A DNA stretch of 64,000 nt from Paracoccus denitrificans (GTDB lineage Bacteria > Pseudomonadota > Alphaproteobacteria > Rhodobacterales > Rhodobacteraceae): assembly GCA_005768755.1 (NCBI GenBank), contig VAFL01000011.1, positions 1 through 64,000 on the forward strand, given 5' to 3'. Each line of letters begins with the position of its first letter. The first letter of the stretch is position 1. The position numbers and the translations under genes were made by a program. Below the pieces are notes generated by a model. That model was not told the origin of the DNA, ran no database searches, and worked only from the letters and a program-made list of their open reading frames with translations. Below are positions 45,237 to 53,097 of the stretch, one piece after another.

Positions 45237-46349
45237 ATGGCATTCATTTCGGAAATTCACTACCAGAACAGCTATGCCAGCAATTCTGGACAGGAGGAAT
45301 TCGTCGAGATCAGGGTCACTGCCGCTGAGCTGGCGCAGATGTCGGCGGGCGACACCACCCTTCAGGTCGCGTTTTATCAGGATAACGGTGCGTCGTCGCA
45401 GGTCGTGACGCTCGACCCGGACGATGCCGTCCGCGACCCGAACAGCGGCACCTACACCATCGTCGTGCCCCTGCCGATGAGCGCGCCGACCACTAACCCG
45501 CCCGGCGCCGGCGAGCCTGAGGCAGTCGCCCTGACCAGCACCGACAGCGACGGCACGACCGAAGTGATCAGGTTCGTGGAAATCGCGCCCTCGACGGGGA
45601 CGATTACGGCAACGGATGGTCCGGCCGCAGGCACCTCGGCAGAGGTCATCGCTGCGTCGTCGGGGGGCCAAAGTGTCCAATACGACAAGAACGGCAACCG
45701 GATCGACGGCCCGGCCTCACCCAATCAGGCGATCTGCTTCACCCTGGGAACCTTGATCGAGACCGAAAATGGCCCCGTGCCGATCGAGCATCTGAGACCC
45801 GGCCACCGTGTGCGGGTGCGCGACAATGACTTGCAGCCCATTCGATGGATCGGACGGCGCTGCCTCGATGCAATTGATCTGGCGGCCGCGCCGCACCTTC
45901 GCCCGATCCGCATATGCGCGGGCAGTCTGGGCGCTGGAACGCCCAGCCGGGATTTGACGGTCAGCCCTCAGCACCGAATCCTGGTGCGTTCCAAAATTGC
46001 GCAGCGCATGTTCGGCGCTGCCGAGGTTCTGGTCGCCGCAAAGCAGCTTTGTCAGATAGATGGCATCGACGTCGTGGATGACGCAGTCGAGGTCACCTAT
46101 TTTCACATGCTGTTCGAGAAGCATGAAATCGTCTTCGCAAATGGCTGCGAGGCTGAAAGCCTGTTCATCGGGCCAGAGGCGCTGAAAAGCATCGGCAAGC
46201 TTGCAAGAAACGAGATATTCACCCTTTTTCCGCAGCTTCGCCAGGGCGATGTCCGCACGGCGCCGGCGCGTCCGCTGGTGCAGGGTCGCAAGGCCCGGCA
46301 CATGGCCGGGCGGCATATCAAGAACGGTCGGACCCTGATCGCTGACTGA
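45237..46349 (+). CDS. Hint (hedgehog/intein)-domain protein with lamin-tail-like N domain
   Basis: A protein of about 370 residues. The N-terminal 140 residues are beta rich and begin MAFISEIHYQN..GQEEFVEI, similar to lamin-tail-type domains of secreted proteins. The C half is a Hint domain starting at C167 (AICFTLGTLIETENGPVPIEHL) and continuing with RWIGRR and TVSPQHRILV; the His of SPQH is the conserved block-B-type residue. There is no Sec signal, so type I secretion or cytosolic location is possible. Starts at 45192 (TTG) or 45219 are also open. Confidence 0.8.
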   Translation: MAFISEIHYQNSYASNSGQEEFVEIRVTAAELAQMSAGDTTLQVAFYQDNGASSQVVTLDPDDAVRDPNSGTYTIVVPLPMSAPTTNPPGAGEPEAVALTSTDSDGTTEVIRFVEIAPSTGTITATDGPAAGTSAEVIAASSGGQSVQYDKNGNRIDGPASPNQAICFTLGTLIETENGPVPIEHLRPGHRVRVRDNDLQPIRWIGRRCLDAIDLAAAPHLRPIRICAGSLGAGTPSRDLTVSPQHRILVRSKIAQRMFGAAEVLVAAKQLCQIDGIDVVDDAVEVTYFHMLFEKHEIVFANGCEAESLFIGPEALKSIGKLARNEIFTLFPQLRQGDVRTAPARPLVQGRKARHMAGRHIKNGRTLIAD

Positions 46350-46456
46350 CCTGCTTCCGCCTGCGTCTGGTCAGTTCGACTGCCGGTCTTTCGCAGACCC
46401 GCGCCAGTTCGCAACCCGCCAAGCGCAGCGGGTCACTGGACGCTCATGTGCCGCGA

Positions 46457-46636
46457 TCACCTTTTGCGGTTGTTTGTGGGAAACCACATCGACAGCCAGG
46501 CATCGAACCACATCCGCTGCCAGTCCTGCATCATCTGGCTTTGGGCCTTGTGCATTTCTGACATGATCCGTCCCTGCGACGCGCCAGCGACGCTGTTGGC
46601 GGCCGAAAGCCAGGCACTCATCCAAGGATTCTTCAT
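46457..46636 (-). CDS. 59-residue Trp/Met-rich protein
   Basis: A short gene on the - strand with an excellent Shine-Dalgarno (GGGGGAGG, six bases before the ATG at 46636). The product is rich in Trp (five), Met (nine) and Gln and can form one amphipathic helix; it ends with a basic tail. No family is recognised. It lies between the Hint-domain gene and rpmC, antisense to both. Confidence 0.65.
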   Translation of the reverse strand: MKNPWMSAWLSAANSVAGASQGRIMSEMHKAQSQMMQDWQRMWFDAWLSMWFPTNNRKR

Positions 46637-46823
46637 CTGTGACCTCCCCCGAATTGATCTGACGTTTGAAAGTGGCAAAGCCAGCAATGCAGATACGCCC
46701 CCCAAGATCAACGATTCTGTACCGAAGCGTCTGGGGGCGGGCGCGAGTCTTTGCCTGCGTCTGGCCTTGGCCACGCCAATTGCCCTGGTTTGCGGCAAAC
46801 GGCGTGATTGTCGCAGAAAACGC

Positions 46824-46852
46824 TTGTCAGCCGGGATAAAGGCGCATATAGG
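46824..46852 (+). promoter_or_regulatory. Promoter of the rpmC ribosomal operon
   Basis: TTGTCA (46824-46829) and TATAGG (46847-46852) with 17 bases between, about 84 bases before rpmC. No other ribosomal gene precedes rpmC in this window, so the operon must start here. The -10 context GCGCATATAGG closely matches the promoter before rplO. Confidence 0.7.
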
Positions 46853-46935
46853 CACGGCTTCATCACGAAACTCCACCGGATAAAGGGTGGCCCGCAACGC
46901 GGGGCTCTCCGGTGATGTTGAAAGGATTTAGGGGC

Positions 46936-47142
46936 ATGAAAGCCGCCGAATTGAAAGAAAAATCGCCCGAGCAGCTGCAGGAGCAGCTGGTTGCGCTGAA
47001 AAAGGAAGCGTTCAACCTGCGCTTCCAGCAGGCCACCGGCCAGCTCGAATCAACCGCGCGCATGCGCAGCGTTCGCCGCGATGTCGCGCGCGTCAAGACT
47101 GTTCTGAACCAGAAAGCGGCAGACGCCGCCTCGTCGAAGTAA
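46936..47142 (+). CDS. rpmC: Ribosomal protein L29
   Basis: A 68-residue protein with the typical two long helices (KAAELKEKSPEQLQEQLVAL, FNLRFQQATGQLESTARMR). It binds 23S rRNA near the exit tunnel and contacts trigger factor and SRP. The ATG at 46936 follows AGGGG; an ATG at 46912 would add non-conserved residues. It is the first gene of the operon here; normally it follows rplP. Confidence 0.96.
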   Translation: MKAAELKEKSPEQLQEQLVALKKEAFNLRFQQATGQLESTARMRSVRRDVARVKTVLNQKAADAASSK

Positions 47143-47152
47143 GGGGACCGAT

Positions 47153-47401
47153 ATGCCCAAACGCATCCTGCAAGGCACCGTCACCTCGGACAAGAACGAG
47201 CAGACCGTGACCGTTCTGGTCGAACGCCGCTTCAAGCACCCGCTGCTGCACAAGACCGTGCGTTCGTCGAAGAAATACCGTGCCCATGACGCGGATAACC
47301 AGTTCAAGGTCGGTGACACCGTTCGCATCGTCGAATGTGCGCCGATCTCGAAGACCAAACGCTGGACCGTACTGACGGATGACGCAACTGCGTCGGCCTG
47401 A
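47153..47401 (+). CDS. rpsQ: Ribosomal protein S17
   Basis: An 82-residue OB-fold protein of the 30S subunit (MPKRILQGTVTSDKNEQTVTV, HPLLHKTVRSSKKY). It is a primary 16S rRNA binder. AAGGGGA lies just before the ATG. The order rpmC-rpsQ-rplN is standard. Confidence 0.97.
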   Translation: MPKRILQGTVTSDKNEQTVTVLVERRFKHPLLHKTVRSSKKYRAHDADNQFKVGDTVRIVECAPISKTKRWTVLTDDATASA

Positions 47402-47424
47402 GGTCCAGTACCTAATCGAAACCC

Positions 47425-47450
47425 TGGGGCGGCACGCATCGCCGTCCCCA
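47425..47450 (+). other. Stem-loop between rpsQ and rplN
   Basis: A 9-bp stem (TGGGGCGGC with GCCG-T-CCCCA, one bulged T) with a 7-base loop in the 66-base gap. There is no T tract; likely an RNA processing or regulatory hairpin. Confidence 0.5.
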
Positions 47451-47467
47451 AAGGTCGGGAGTAAACC

Positions 47468-47836
47468 ATGATCCAGATGCAAACCAATCTGGATGTAGCT
47501 GACAACTCCGGCGCTCGCCGGGTGCAGTGCATCAAGGTTCTGGGTGGTTCGCACCGTCGCTATGCGTCGGTGGGCGACATCATTGTCGTATCCGTCAAGG
47601 AAGCCATCCCGCGCGGTCGCGTGAAGAAAGGTGACGTCCGCAAGGCCGTCGTCGTGCGCACCGCCAAAGAAGTGAAACGCGAAGACGGCACCTCGATCCG
47701 CTTCGACCAGAATGCCGCCGTCATCCTGAACAATCAGGGCGAACCGGTCGGCACCCGTATCTTCGGGCCGGTCGTGCGCGAGCTGCGTGCGAAGAACTTC
47801 ATGAAGATCATCTCGCTCGCTCCGGAGGTGCTGTAA
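47468..47836 (+). CDS. rplN: Ribosomal protein L14
   Basis: A 122-residue protein beginning MIQMQTNLDVADNSGARRVQCIKVLGG, the highly conserved L14 start. It forms an intersubunit bridge with 16S helix 44. Its TAA shares a base with the rplX ATG. Confidence 0.98.
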   Translation: MIQMQTNLDVADNSGARRVQCIKVLGGSHRRYASVGDIIVVSVKEAIPRGRVKKGDVRKAVVVRTAKEVKREDGTSIRFDQNAAVILNNQGEPVGTRIFGPVVRELRAKNFMKIISLAPEVL

Positions 47837-48141
47837 TGGCTGCCAAGCTGAAAAAAGGCGACAAGGTCGTCCTCCTTGCCGGCAAGGACAAGGGCAAGCA
47901 GGGTGAGATCACGCAGGTCATGCCGAAGGACGGCAAAGCCGTCGTCGATGGCGTGAACATCGCGCTGCGTCACACCCGTCAGTCGCAGAATTCGCAGGGC
48001 GGCCGTGTTCCTAAGAACATGCCGATCGACCTGTCGAACCTGGCGCTGCTGGACAAGAACGGCAAAGCGACCCGCGTCGGCTTCCGCGACGAAGACGGCA
48101 AGAAGGTGCGTTTCGCCAAGACCACGGGAGACGTGATCTGA
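47836..48141 (+). CDS. rplX: Ribosomal protein L24
   Basis: A 101-residue KOW-motif protein (KKGDKVVLLAGKDKGKQGEI). It is an assembly initiator that binds the 5' end of 23S rRNA. Start and stop overlap rplN and rplE by one base. Confidence 0.97.
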   Translation: MAAKLKKGDKVVLLAGKDKGKQGEITQVMPKDGKAVVDGVNIALRHTRQSQNSQGGRVPKNMPIDLSNLALLDKNGKATRVGFRDEDGKKVRFAKTTGDVI

Positions 48142-48701
48142 TGCTGGACCAAGCACAATACACACCGCGCCTGAAGACGGCTTACAAGGACCAGTTCCGC
48201 GCCGCCCTGAAGGAAGAGTTCGGCTATAAGAACGACATGCAGATCCCGCGTCTGGACAAGATCGTCCTGAACATGGGCATCGGTGAAGCCGTGAAGGACA
48301 CCAAAAAGGTCAAGCAGGGCGCCGATGAACTGTCGCTGATCGCTGGCCAGAAGGCTGTCATCACCAAGGCGAAGAATTCGATCGCCGGTTTCCGCGTTCG
48401 CGAGGAAATGCCGCTGGGTGCGAAAGTGACCCTGCGCGGCGACCGGATGTATGAATTCCTGGATCGTCTGATCAATATCGCGCTGCCCCGCGTTCGCGAC
48501 TTCCGCGGCGTCAAGGGCACCTCTTTCGATGGTCGCGGCAACTACGCCATGGGCCTGAAAGAGCACATCGTGTTCCCGGAAATCAACTTCGACAAGGTCG
48601 ACGAAGTTCTGGGGATGGATATCATCATCTGCACCACCGCGAAGACCGACGCGGAAGCGAAAGCGCTGTTGAAGCAATTCAACATGCCATTCAACAGCTG
48701 A
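48141..48701 (+). CDS. rplE: Ribosomal protein L5
   Basis: A 186-residue protein (IPRLDKIVLNMGIGEAV, KNSIAGFRVREEMPLG, GRGNYAMGLKEHIVFPEI). It binds 5S rRNA and contacts the P-site tRNA. Length and motifs are standard. Confidence 0.98.
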   Translation: MLDQAQYTPRLKTAYKDQFRAALKEEFGYKNDMQIPRLDKIVLNMGIGEAVKDTKKVKQGADELSLIAGQKAVITKAKNSIAGFRVREEMPLGAKVTLRGDRMYEFLDRLINIALPRVRDFRGVKGTSFDGRGNYAMGLKEHIVFPEINFDKVDEVLGMDIIICTTAKTDAEAKALLKQFNMPFNS

Positions 48702-48719
48702 TCGCGGAGGGAAAGAGAT

Positions 48720-49025
48720 ATGGCTAAGAAATCCATGATCGAGCGCGAGAAGAAGCGCGAGCGTCTGGTCAAGAAATACGCTGCAAAGCGCGCTGAACTG
48801 AACGAGATCATTCACGATCAGGAACGTCCGGTTGAAGAGCGTTTCAAGGCTTCGCTGAAGCTGGCTGAACTGCCGCGCAACTCGTCCGCGACGCGTCTGC
48901 ACAACCGGTGCCAGCTGACCGGTCGTCCGCATGCGTATTACCGCAAACTGAAACTCAGCCGGATCATGCTGCGCGAGCTTGGCTCGCAGGGCGCGATTCC
49001 GGGCCTGGTCAAATCGAGCTGGTAA
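48720..49025 (+). CDS. rpsN: Ribosomal protein S14 (zinc-free type)
   Basis: A 101-residue S14. It lacks the CXXC pair of the short zinc form and carries the long-form insert; the C half has RLHNRCQLTGRPHAYYRK and SRIMLRELGSQGAIPGLVKSSW. GCGGAGGGAAAG precedes the ATG. Confidence 0.97.
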   Translation: MAKKSMIEREKKRERLVKKYAAKRAELNEIIHDQERPVEERFKASLKLAELPRNSSATRLHNRCQLTGRPHAYYRKLKLSRIMLRELGSQGAIPGLVKSSW

Positions 49026-49035
49026 GGGGGCGACA

Positions 49036-49434
49036 ATGAATATGAACGATCCTCTCGGCGATATGCTGACCCGCATCCGCAACTCGCAGCTGCGTGGCAA
49101 ATCGACCGTCCGTACGCCGGCCTCGAAACTGCGCGCCTGGGTTCTGGACGTGTTGAAGGCCGAAGGCTACATCCGCGGCTATGAAGAAGTCACCACCGAG
49201 GCCGGCCATTCCGAGCTGGAAATCTCGCTGAAGTACTTCGAAGGCCAGCCGGTCATCCGTGAGCTTGCCCGCGTGTCGAAACCGGGTCGCCGCGTCTATG
49301 CCGGTGCCAAGGAAATCCCGCAGGTCCGTCAGGGCCTGGGCGTTTCCATCGTCTCGACGCCGAAAGGCGTGATGTCGGATGCAAATGCACGCAACGCCAA
49401 TGTCGGCGGCGAAGTGCTCTGCACCGTATTCTAA
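49036..49434 (+). CDS. rpsH: Ribosomal protein S8
   Basis: A 132-residue protein (NDPLGDMLTRIRNSQLRGKS, SKPGRRVYAG, GLGVSIVSTPKGVMSD). It binds the 16S central domain; in E. coli it represses the spc operon by binding the rplE leader. AAGGGGG at 49024-49030 favours the ATG at 49036, though the ATG at 49042 is close. Confidence 0.97.
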   Translation: MNMNDPLGDMLTRIRNSQLRGKSTVRTPASKLRAWVLDVLKAEGYIRGYEEVTTEAGHSELEISLKYFEGQPVIRELARVSKPGRRVYAGAKEIPQVRQGLGVSIVSTPKGVMSDANARNANVGGEVLCTVF

Positions 49435-49444
49435 GGAGGGCAGG

Positions 49445-49978
49445 ATGTCTCGTATTGGTAAAAAACCGGTCGAACTGCCCAAGGGCGTGACCGCCGAAGT
49501 CAAGGGCCAGACCATCGAGGTCAAAGGCCCGAAAGGCACCCGTTCCTTCACCGCCACCGACGATGTCGATCTGGCGCTGGAAGATGGTGCTGTCACCGTC
49601 AAGCCGCGCGGTCTGTCCAAGCGTGCGCGCCAGCAGTGGGGCATGACCCGCAGCATGGTTGCGAACCTGGCGACCGGCGTATCGGAAGGCTTCAAGAAAG
49701 AGCTGGAGATCCAGGGTGTGGGTTACCGCGCCGCGATGCAGGGCAAGACCCTGAAACTGTCGCTGGGTTACAGCCACGAGGTGAACTTCGAAACGCCCGA
49801 CGGCGTGACGATCACCGCACCGAAGCAGACTGAAATCGTTGTGGAAGGCATTGACCAGCAGCAGGTTGGTCAGGTCGCAGCGAACATCCGCGAATGGCGC
49901 GCACCCGAGCCCTACAAGGGCAAAGGTATCCGCTATAAGGGCGAGTTCGTGTTCCGCAAGGAAGGCAAGAAGAAGTAA
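49445..49978 (+). CDS. rplF: Ribosomal protein L6
   Basis: A 177-residue protein with two tandem L6 folds (MSRIGKKPVELPKGV; later LEIQGVGYRAAMQGKTL and KGKGIRYKGE). It lies near the sarcin-ricin loop. AAGGAGG precedes the ATG at 49445. Confidence 0.98.
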   Translation: MSRIGKKPVELPKGVTAEVKGQTIEVKGPKGTRSFTATDDVDLALEDGAVTVKPRGLSKRARQQWGMTRSMVANLATGVSEGFKKELEIQGVGYRAAMQGKTLKLSLGYSHEVNFETPDGVTITAPKQTEIVVEGIDQQQVGQVAANIREWRAPEPYKGKGIRYKGEFVFRKEGKKK

Positions 49979-49989
49979 GGGGCGCAAAA

Positions 49990-50349
49990 ATGGCACTGAA
50001 CAAAAGAGCTCTGTTCCTGAAGCGCCGCCTGCGCAACCGGAACAAACTGCGCGCGATGTCCAATGGTCGTCCGCGTCTGTCCGTCCACCGTTCGTCGAAG
50101 AACATCTCGGTCCAGGTGATCGACGATGCCCAGGGTGTGACCCTGGCCGCAGCGTCGACGCTGGAAAAGGATCTTGGCGTGGTGGGCAAGAACAACGTCG
50201 AAGCCGCCGCCAAGGTGGGGGCCGCGATCGCGGAACGTGCGAAGAAGGCCGGGATCGAAGACGTCGTCTTCGACCGTGGCGGCTTCCTGTTCCACGGCAA
50301 GGTCAAGGCCCTGGCCGACGCAGCCCGCGAAGGCGGTCTGAAGTTCTGA
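49990..50349 (+). CDS. rplR: Ribosomal protein L18
   Basis: A 119-residue 5S-rRNA-binding protein (RLRNRNKLRAMSNGRPRLSVHRSSKNI, VVFDRGGFLFHGKVKALADAAREGGL). It is standard in length and context. Confidence 0.97.
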   Translation: MALNKRALFLKRRLRNRNKLRAMSNGRPRLSVHRSSKNISVQVIDDAQGVTLAAASTLEKDLGVVGKNNVEAAAKVGAAIAERAKKAGIEDVVFDRGGFLFHGKVKALADAAREGGLKF

Positions 50350-50386
50350 ACCTGTGGGTGGCGTTCGCGCCATCCCGATGATCCGG

Positions 50387-50414
50387 GGGCAGGGGGCTTC
50401 GGCCGTTCCTGCCC
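50387..50414 (+). other. Stem-loop with UUCG tetraloop between rplR and rpsE
   Basis: An outer 7-bp stem GGGCAGG/CCTGCCC (50387-50393 with 50408-50414) and an inner GGC-TTCG-GCC hairpin closed by the very stable C(UUCG)G tetraloop, in a 121-base gap. There is no T tract, so processing or pausing is more likely than termination. Confidence 0.55.
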
Positions 50415-50470
50415 ACTTGGATTGATGAAAACGGCGTGAAAAGACGCGCCAGATATGAAGGAAATGCCAT

Positions 50471-51064
50471 ATGGCAGAACGTGAAAACCGCCGGGGCCGT
50501 CGCGAAGATCGCGAAGAAACTCCGGAATTCGCCGATCGTCTGGTCGCGATCAACCGCGTGTCGAAGACCGTCAAGGGCGGCAAGCGCTTCGGCTTTGCAG
50601 CCCTCGTCGTTGTTGGCGATCAGCGTGGCCGCGTCGGCTTCGGCAAAGGCAAAGCCAAGGAAGTGCCCGAAGCGATCCGCAAGGCGACCGAGCAGGCCAA
50701 GCGTAACATGGTCCGCGTGCCGCTGCGTGACGGCCGCACCCTGCACCATGATATCGAAGGCCGCCATGGCGCGGGCCGCGTCGTGATGCGCACCGCCGTT
50801 CCCGGTACCGGGATCATCGCCGGTGGTCCGATGCGCGCCGTGTTCGAAATGCTTGGCGTTCAGGACGTTGTTGCAAAATCGCTGGGTTCGCAGAACCCGT
50901 ACAACATGATCCGCGCCACGCTGGACGGTCTGAAGGCGGAAGCCTCGCCCCGTTCGGTTGCGCAGCGCCGCGGCAAGAAGGTCGCCGACATCCTGCCCAG
51001 CCAGGACAAGGCGCCTGAAGCGGCAGTGGGCACCGACGCCACCGTCACCTCGGCTGAAGCGTAA
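50471..51064 (+). CDS. rpsE: Ribosomal protein S5
   Basis: A 197-residue protein with the double-stranded-RNA-type N domain (DRLVAINRVSKTVKGGKRFGF, VVGDQRGRVGFGKGKAKEVP) and the C domain GSQNPYNMIRATLDGL. It acts in decoding fidelity and tRNA selection. The C-terminus carries about 30 extra residues, as in other alphaproteobacteria. Confidence 0.97.
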   Translation: MAERENRRGRREDREETPEFADRLVAINRVSKTVKGGKRFGFAALVVVGDQRGRVGFGKGKAKEVPEAIRKATEQAKRNMVRVPLRDGRTLHHDIEGRHGAGRVVMRTAVPGTGIIAGGPMRAVFEMLGVQDVVAKSLGSQNPYNMIRATLDGLKAEASPRSVAQRRGKKVADILPSQDKAPEAAVGTDATVTSAEA

Positions 51065-51075
51065 GGAGAGGCAGA

Positions 51076-51264
51076 ATGGCTAAAACCATCGTCGTCAAGC
51101 AGATCGGATCCCCGATCCGCCGCCCCGCCATCCAGCGCGCGACGCTGAAAGGTCTGGGTCTGAACAAGATGCACCGCACACGCGAGCTGGAAGATACGCC
51201 GGCCATTCGCGGTATGGTCGCGAAGATCCCGCATCTTGCGGTGATCGTCGAAGAAAAGAACTGA
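51076..51264 (+). CDS. rpmD: Ribosomal protein L30
   Basis: A 62-residue protein (KTIVVKQIGSPIRRPAIQRATLKGLGLNKM). It is normally followed directly by rplO, but here a terminator and two unrelated genes come next. Confidence 0.97.
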   Translation: MAKTIVVKQIGSPIRRPAIQRATLKGLGLNKMHRTRELEDTPAIRGMVAKIPHLAVIVEEKN

Positions 51265-51269
51265 GGATC

Positions 51270-51293
51270 AGGCCGGGGCGACCCGGCCTTTTT
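51270..51293 (+). terminator. Intrinsic terminator directly after rpmD
   Basis: An 8-bp stem AGGCCGGG/CCCGGCCT (51270-51277 with 51282-51289) with the loop GCGA is followed by TTTTCTTT. It is a strong terminator placed 5 bases after the rpmD stop, so it closes the first ribosomal transcription unit. Confidence 0.85.
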
Positions 51294-51441
51294 CTTTCTG
51301 GCTGAAGCCGATCTTCAGGCCCTGCGGCCTCGCACGACCTCAAGCAGTTTCTGCGCGACACTTTTCCGACTGGGTGTCCAAAGCCACGCAACCCTCATCC
51401 CGCTGCTGCGTTAATCGACATGATGAGCACTGAGGTTGGTG

Positions 51442-52116
51442 ATGATGAACGCACAGGATGGACAAGCACACCCCATCGAAAAAGAGCCTGAAAACATTGT
51501 CGAGGGGGCAGAGCAGGCAGAGGTTGAGGCGACCGTAAGTCTCGCACGGCATTCGGACCATCCCGCGATCAGGACGTTGGCGATCCTCAGTGAGATTTCC
51601 GATCAACCGCCGGCCTTCACATTGGCCAGTGTGGCAGGATTGGCTGGCCTGCTTTTCGGCAACAAGCGGCTGGCGCAGGCCGGGCTGCGCAGCGTTGCGG
51701 CCCTTGGCGCCGCGACGGCGACAAAGGCTGTCGTCAAGGCCAGCGTGACGCGAACCAGGCCGTTCGTCCTGCGCGATCATGGACATTATGACCGCCGGAC
51801 TGGCGGACCGAACGATGGGCCCTGGAACTCTTTCCCGTCGGGACATACCGCAAATGCGTTTGCGGGTGGTCGTGCCATTTCACGCGTCTATCCCCAGGCG
51901 ACCGTTCCGCTGATGGTGGCTGCAACCGCAATCGCGGCTGTTCAGGTGCCGCGTGGCAGCCATTACCCAAGTGATCTGCTGGGCGGAATCGTGGTCGGAC
52001 TTCTGACCGAAGCGGCGGTAAATCGGGTTTGGCCAAAAGCGGTTGGCGAGGATGAGGGCGACGCCACAATTGCGCCGAGGTCGCGCAATCTGGCATCAGC
52101 GGAAGGCGCGCATTGA
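51442..52116 (+). CDS. PAP2-family membrane phosphatase
   Basis: A 224-residue protein with the three PAP2 motifs: K-x6-RP in KASVTRTRP, PSGH in SFPSGHTANAF, and the third motif in RGSHYPSDLLGG. The catalytic histidines are in motifs two and three. Several hydrophobic helices place it in the inner membrane; the soluble acidic N-terminus is about 45 residues. Substrates may be phosphatidic acid, undecaprenyl pyrophosphate or similar lipids. GAGG at 51432-51435 sets the ATG at 51442 (51445 is possible). It is inserted in the ribosomal cluster. Confidence 0.9.
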   Translation: MMNAQDGQAHPIEKEPENIVEGAEQAEVEATVSLARHSDHPAIRTLAILSEISDQPPAFTLASVAGLAGLLFGNKRLAQAGLRSVAALGAATATKAVVKASVTRTRPFVLRDHGHYDRRTGGPNDGPWNSFPSGHTANAFAGGRAISRVYPQATVPLMVAATAIAAVQVPRGSHYPSDLLGGIVVGLLTEAAVNRVWPKAVGEDEGDATIAPRSRNLASAEGAH

Positions 52117-52568
52117 CCCGGAATTACGCGGATAAGGCCGCTTGGCCCCCGATCCGCCGGATTGGCGAGCTGTCACCGAATAATGCCGCTGCTGCAAATG
52201 GCGCCTCTGACGGCCTGAGCTCTCTGTTGGGTTCAGGCAGCAAGGCGGTAGAGCAGCATAGGCTGTCTGATGACGATCTGCTAATCTGGTTGACGCGAAA
52301 GGTTTATCAGGCAGAGAATGCGCGAAAGCGCGCCAGTTGGTTCGGCGGGCGTTTCTACAATCGCATGACGAATGAATCACCCCACTATCTGGAGATGTCG
52401 GGCGTGCATCTTGCGCAGGTTCTGGCGCTTGTCGGATTTGACGCGCCGCCTTGGGTCATCCCGAAAGGACGCTATCTTCTGCGCTATGACCTTGCCGAGG
52501 GCGCGTATCAGGCACTTCGGAAGTCTTTGGATCTGCCGCCGGTGGAGATCGGTTCTGTCCAGCATTGA
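52113..52568 (+). CDS. Protein of unknown function inserted in the ribosomal cluster
   Basis: A 151-residue soluble protein. A TTG at 52113 overlaps the PAP2 stop by four bases, the coupling geometry used elsewhere in this genome. The N-terminal 45 residues are low complexity (Asn/Ala/Ser/Gly); the rest is helical with a Trp/Tyr-rich centre (KRASWFGGRFYNRMTNESPHYLEM). No motif is recognised. Confidence 0.65.
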   Translation: MTRNYADKAAWPPIRRIGELSPNNAAAANGASDGLSSLLGSGSKAVEQHRLSDDDLLIWLTRKVYQAENARKRASWFGGRFYNRMTNESPHYLEMSGVHLAQVLALVGFDAPPWVIPKGRYLLRYDLAEGAYQALRKSLDLPPVEIGSVQH

Positions 52569-52969
52569 ATGGATCGTTAGCGGACGCCCTTCAAAGTCGA
52601 TCGCCGGTGCGACCGGGCCGGCTCGGCAGAACTCGTTGACGTAACAAGATGACTTGACGACACACAGACATTGTAAAGACCGAACCGACCCGAAGGGTCG
52701 TTCCACAATGCCGGTGTCTGCGCTGAAACGGACTGCAGCCCGCCGGATCATCCCTTTCGTCAGCATCTTAGCGGCTTGGCTGGCCGCAGGTTCTCAGACA
52801 GGTGATGTGTATAGCAGGAACATTGATTCGGCAATAATCCGCCTATGCAAATGTTAATTTTGTCGCCCGGAGATTTCAGGACCTGCGCGACAGACGATGG
52901 CATGGCAGCCGGCGATCCTGTCCTATAAGGCATTCGGCAATTCTGTGCGGGCGGCTGGACGTGCAGGGC
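52569..52969. other. Intergenic stretch before rplO
   Basis: About 400 bases without a supported gene. It contains a small hairpin CGACCC-GAA-GGGTCG near 52686-52700. An ATG-started frame of 49 codons with one hydrophobic segment (52708-52857) lacks a good ribosome binding site. A+T content rises near 52800-52860. Confidence 0.4.
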
Positions 52970-53022
52970 TTGATCCACCCCCGCGGATCGCATATAGCCC
53001 CCCGGTGACCCCGTTGGGGGGC
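52970..53022 (+). promoter_or_regulatory. Promoter and leader hairpin of rplO-secY-adk
   Basis: TTGATC (52970-52975) and TATAGC (52993-52998) are 17 bases apart, about 100 bases before rplO; the -10 context TCGCATATAGC resembles that of the rpmC promoter. A GCCCCCC/GGGGGGC stem (52997-53003 with 53016-53022) follows in the leader. Confidence 0.65.
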
Positions 53023-53097
53023 ACGACTCAACAAGCAAGAAATGCCGTGTCCGCCCCCTTCGCTTCATGGGGCGTTTCCGGCTTTAGGAGAAGCGAA

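Noticed and set aside
52708..52857. A 49-codon frame with a hydrophobic segment before rplO
   Set aside because: No good ribosome binding site, low-complexity ends, and no coupling to neighbours; kept only as part of the intergenic note.
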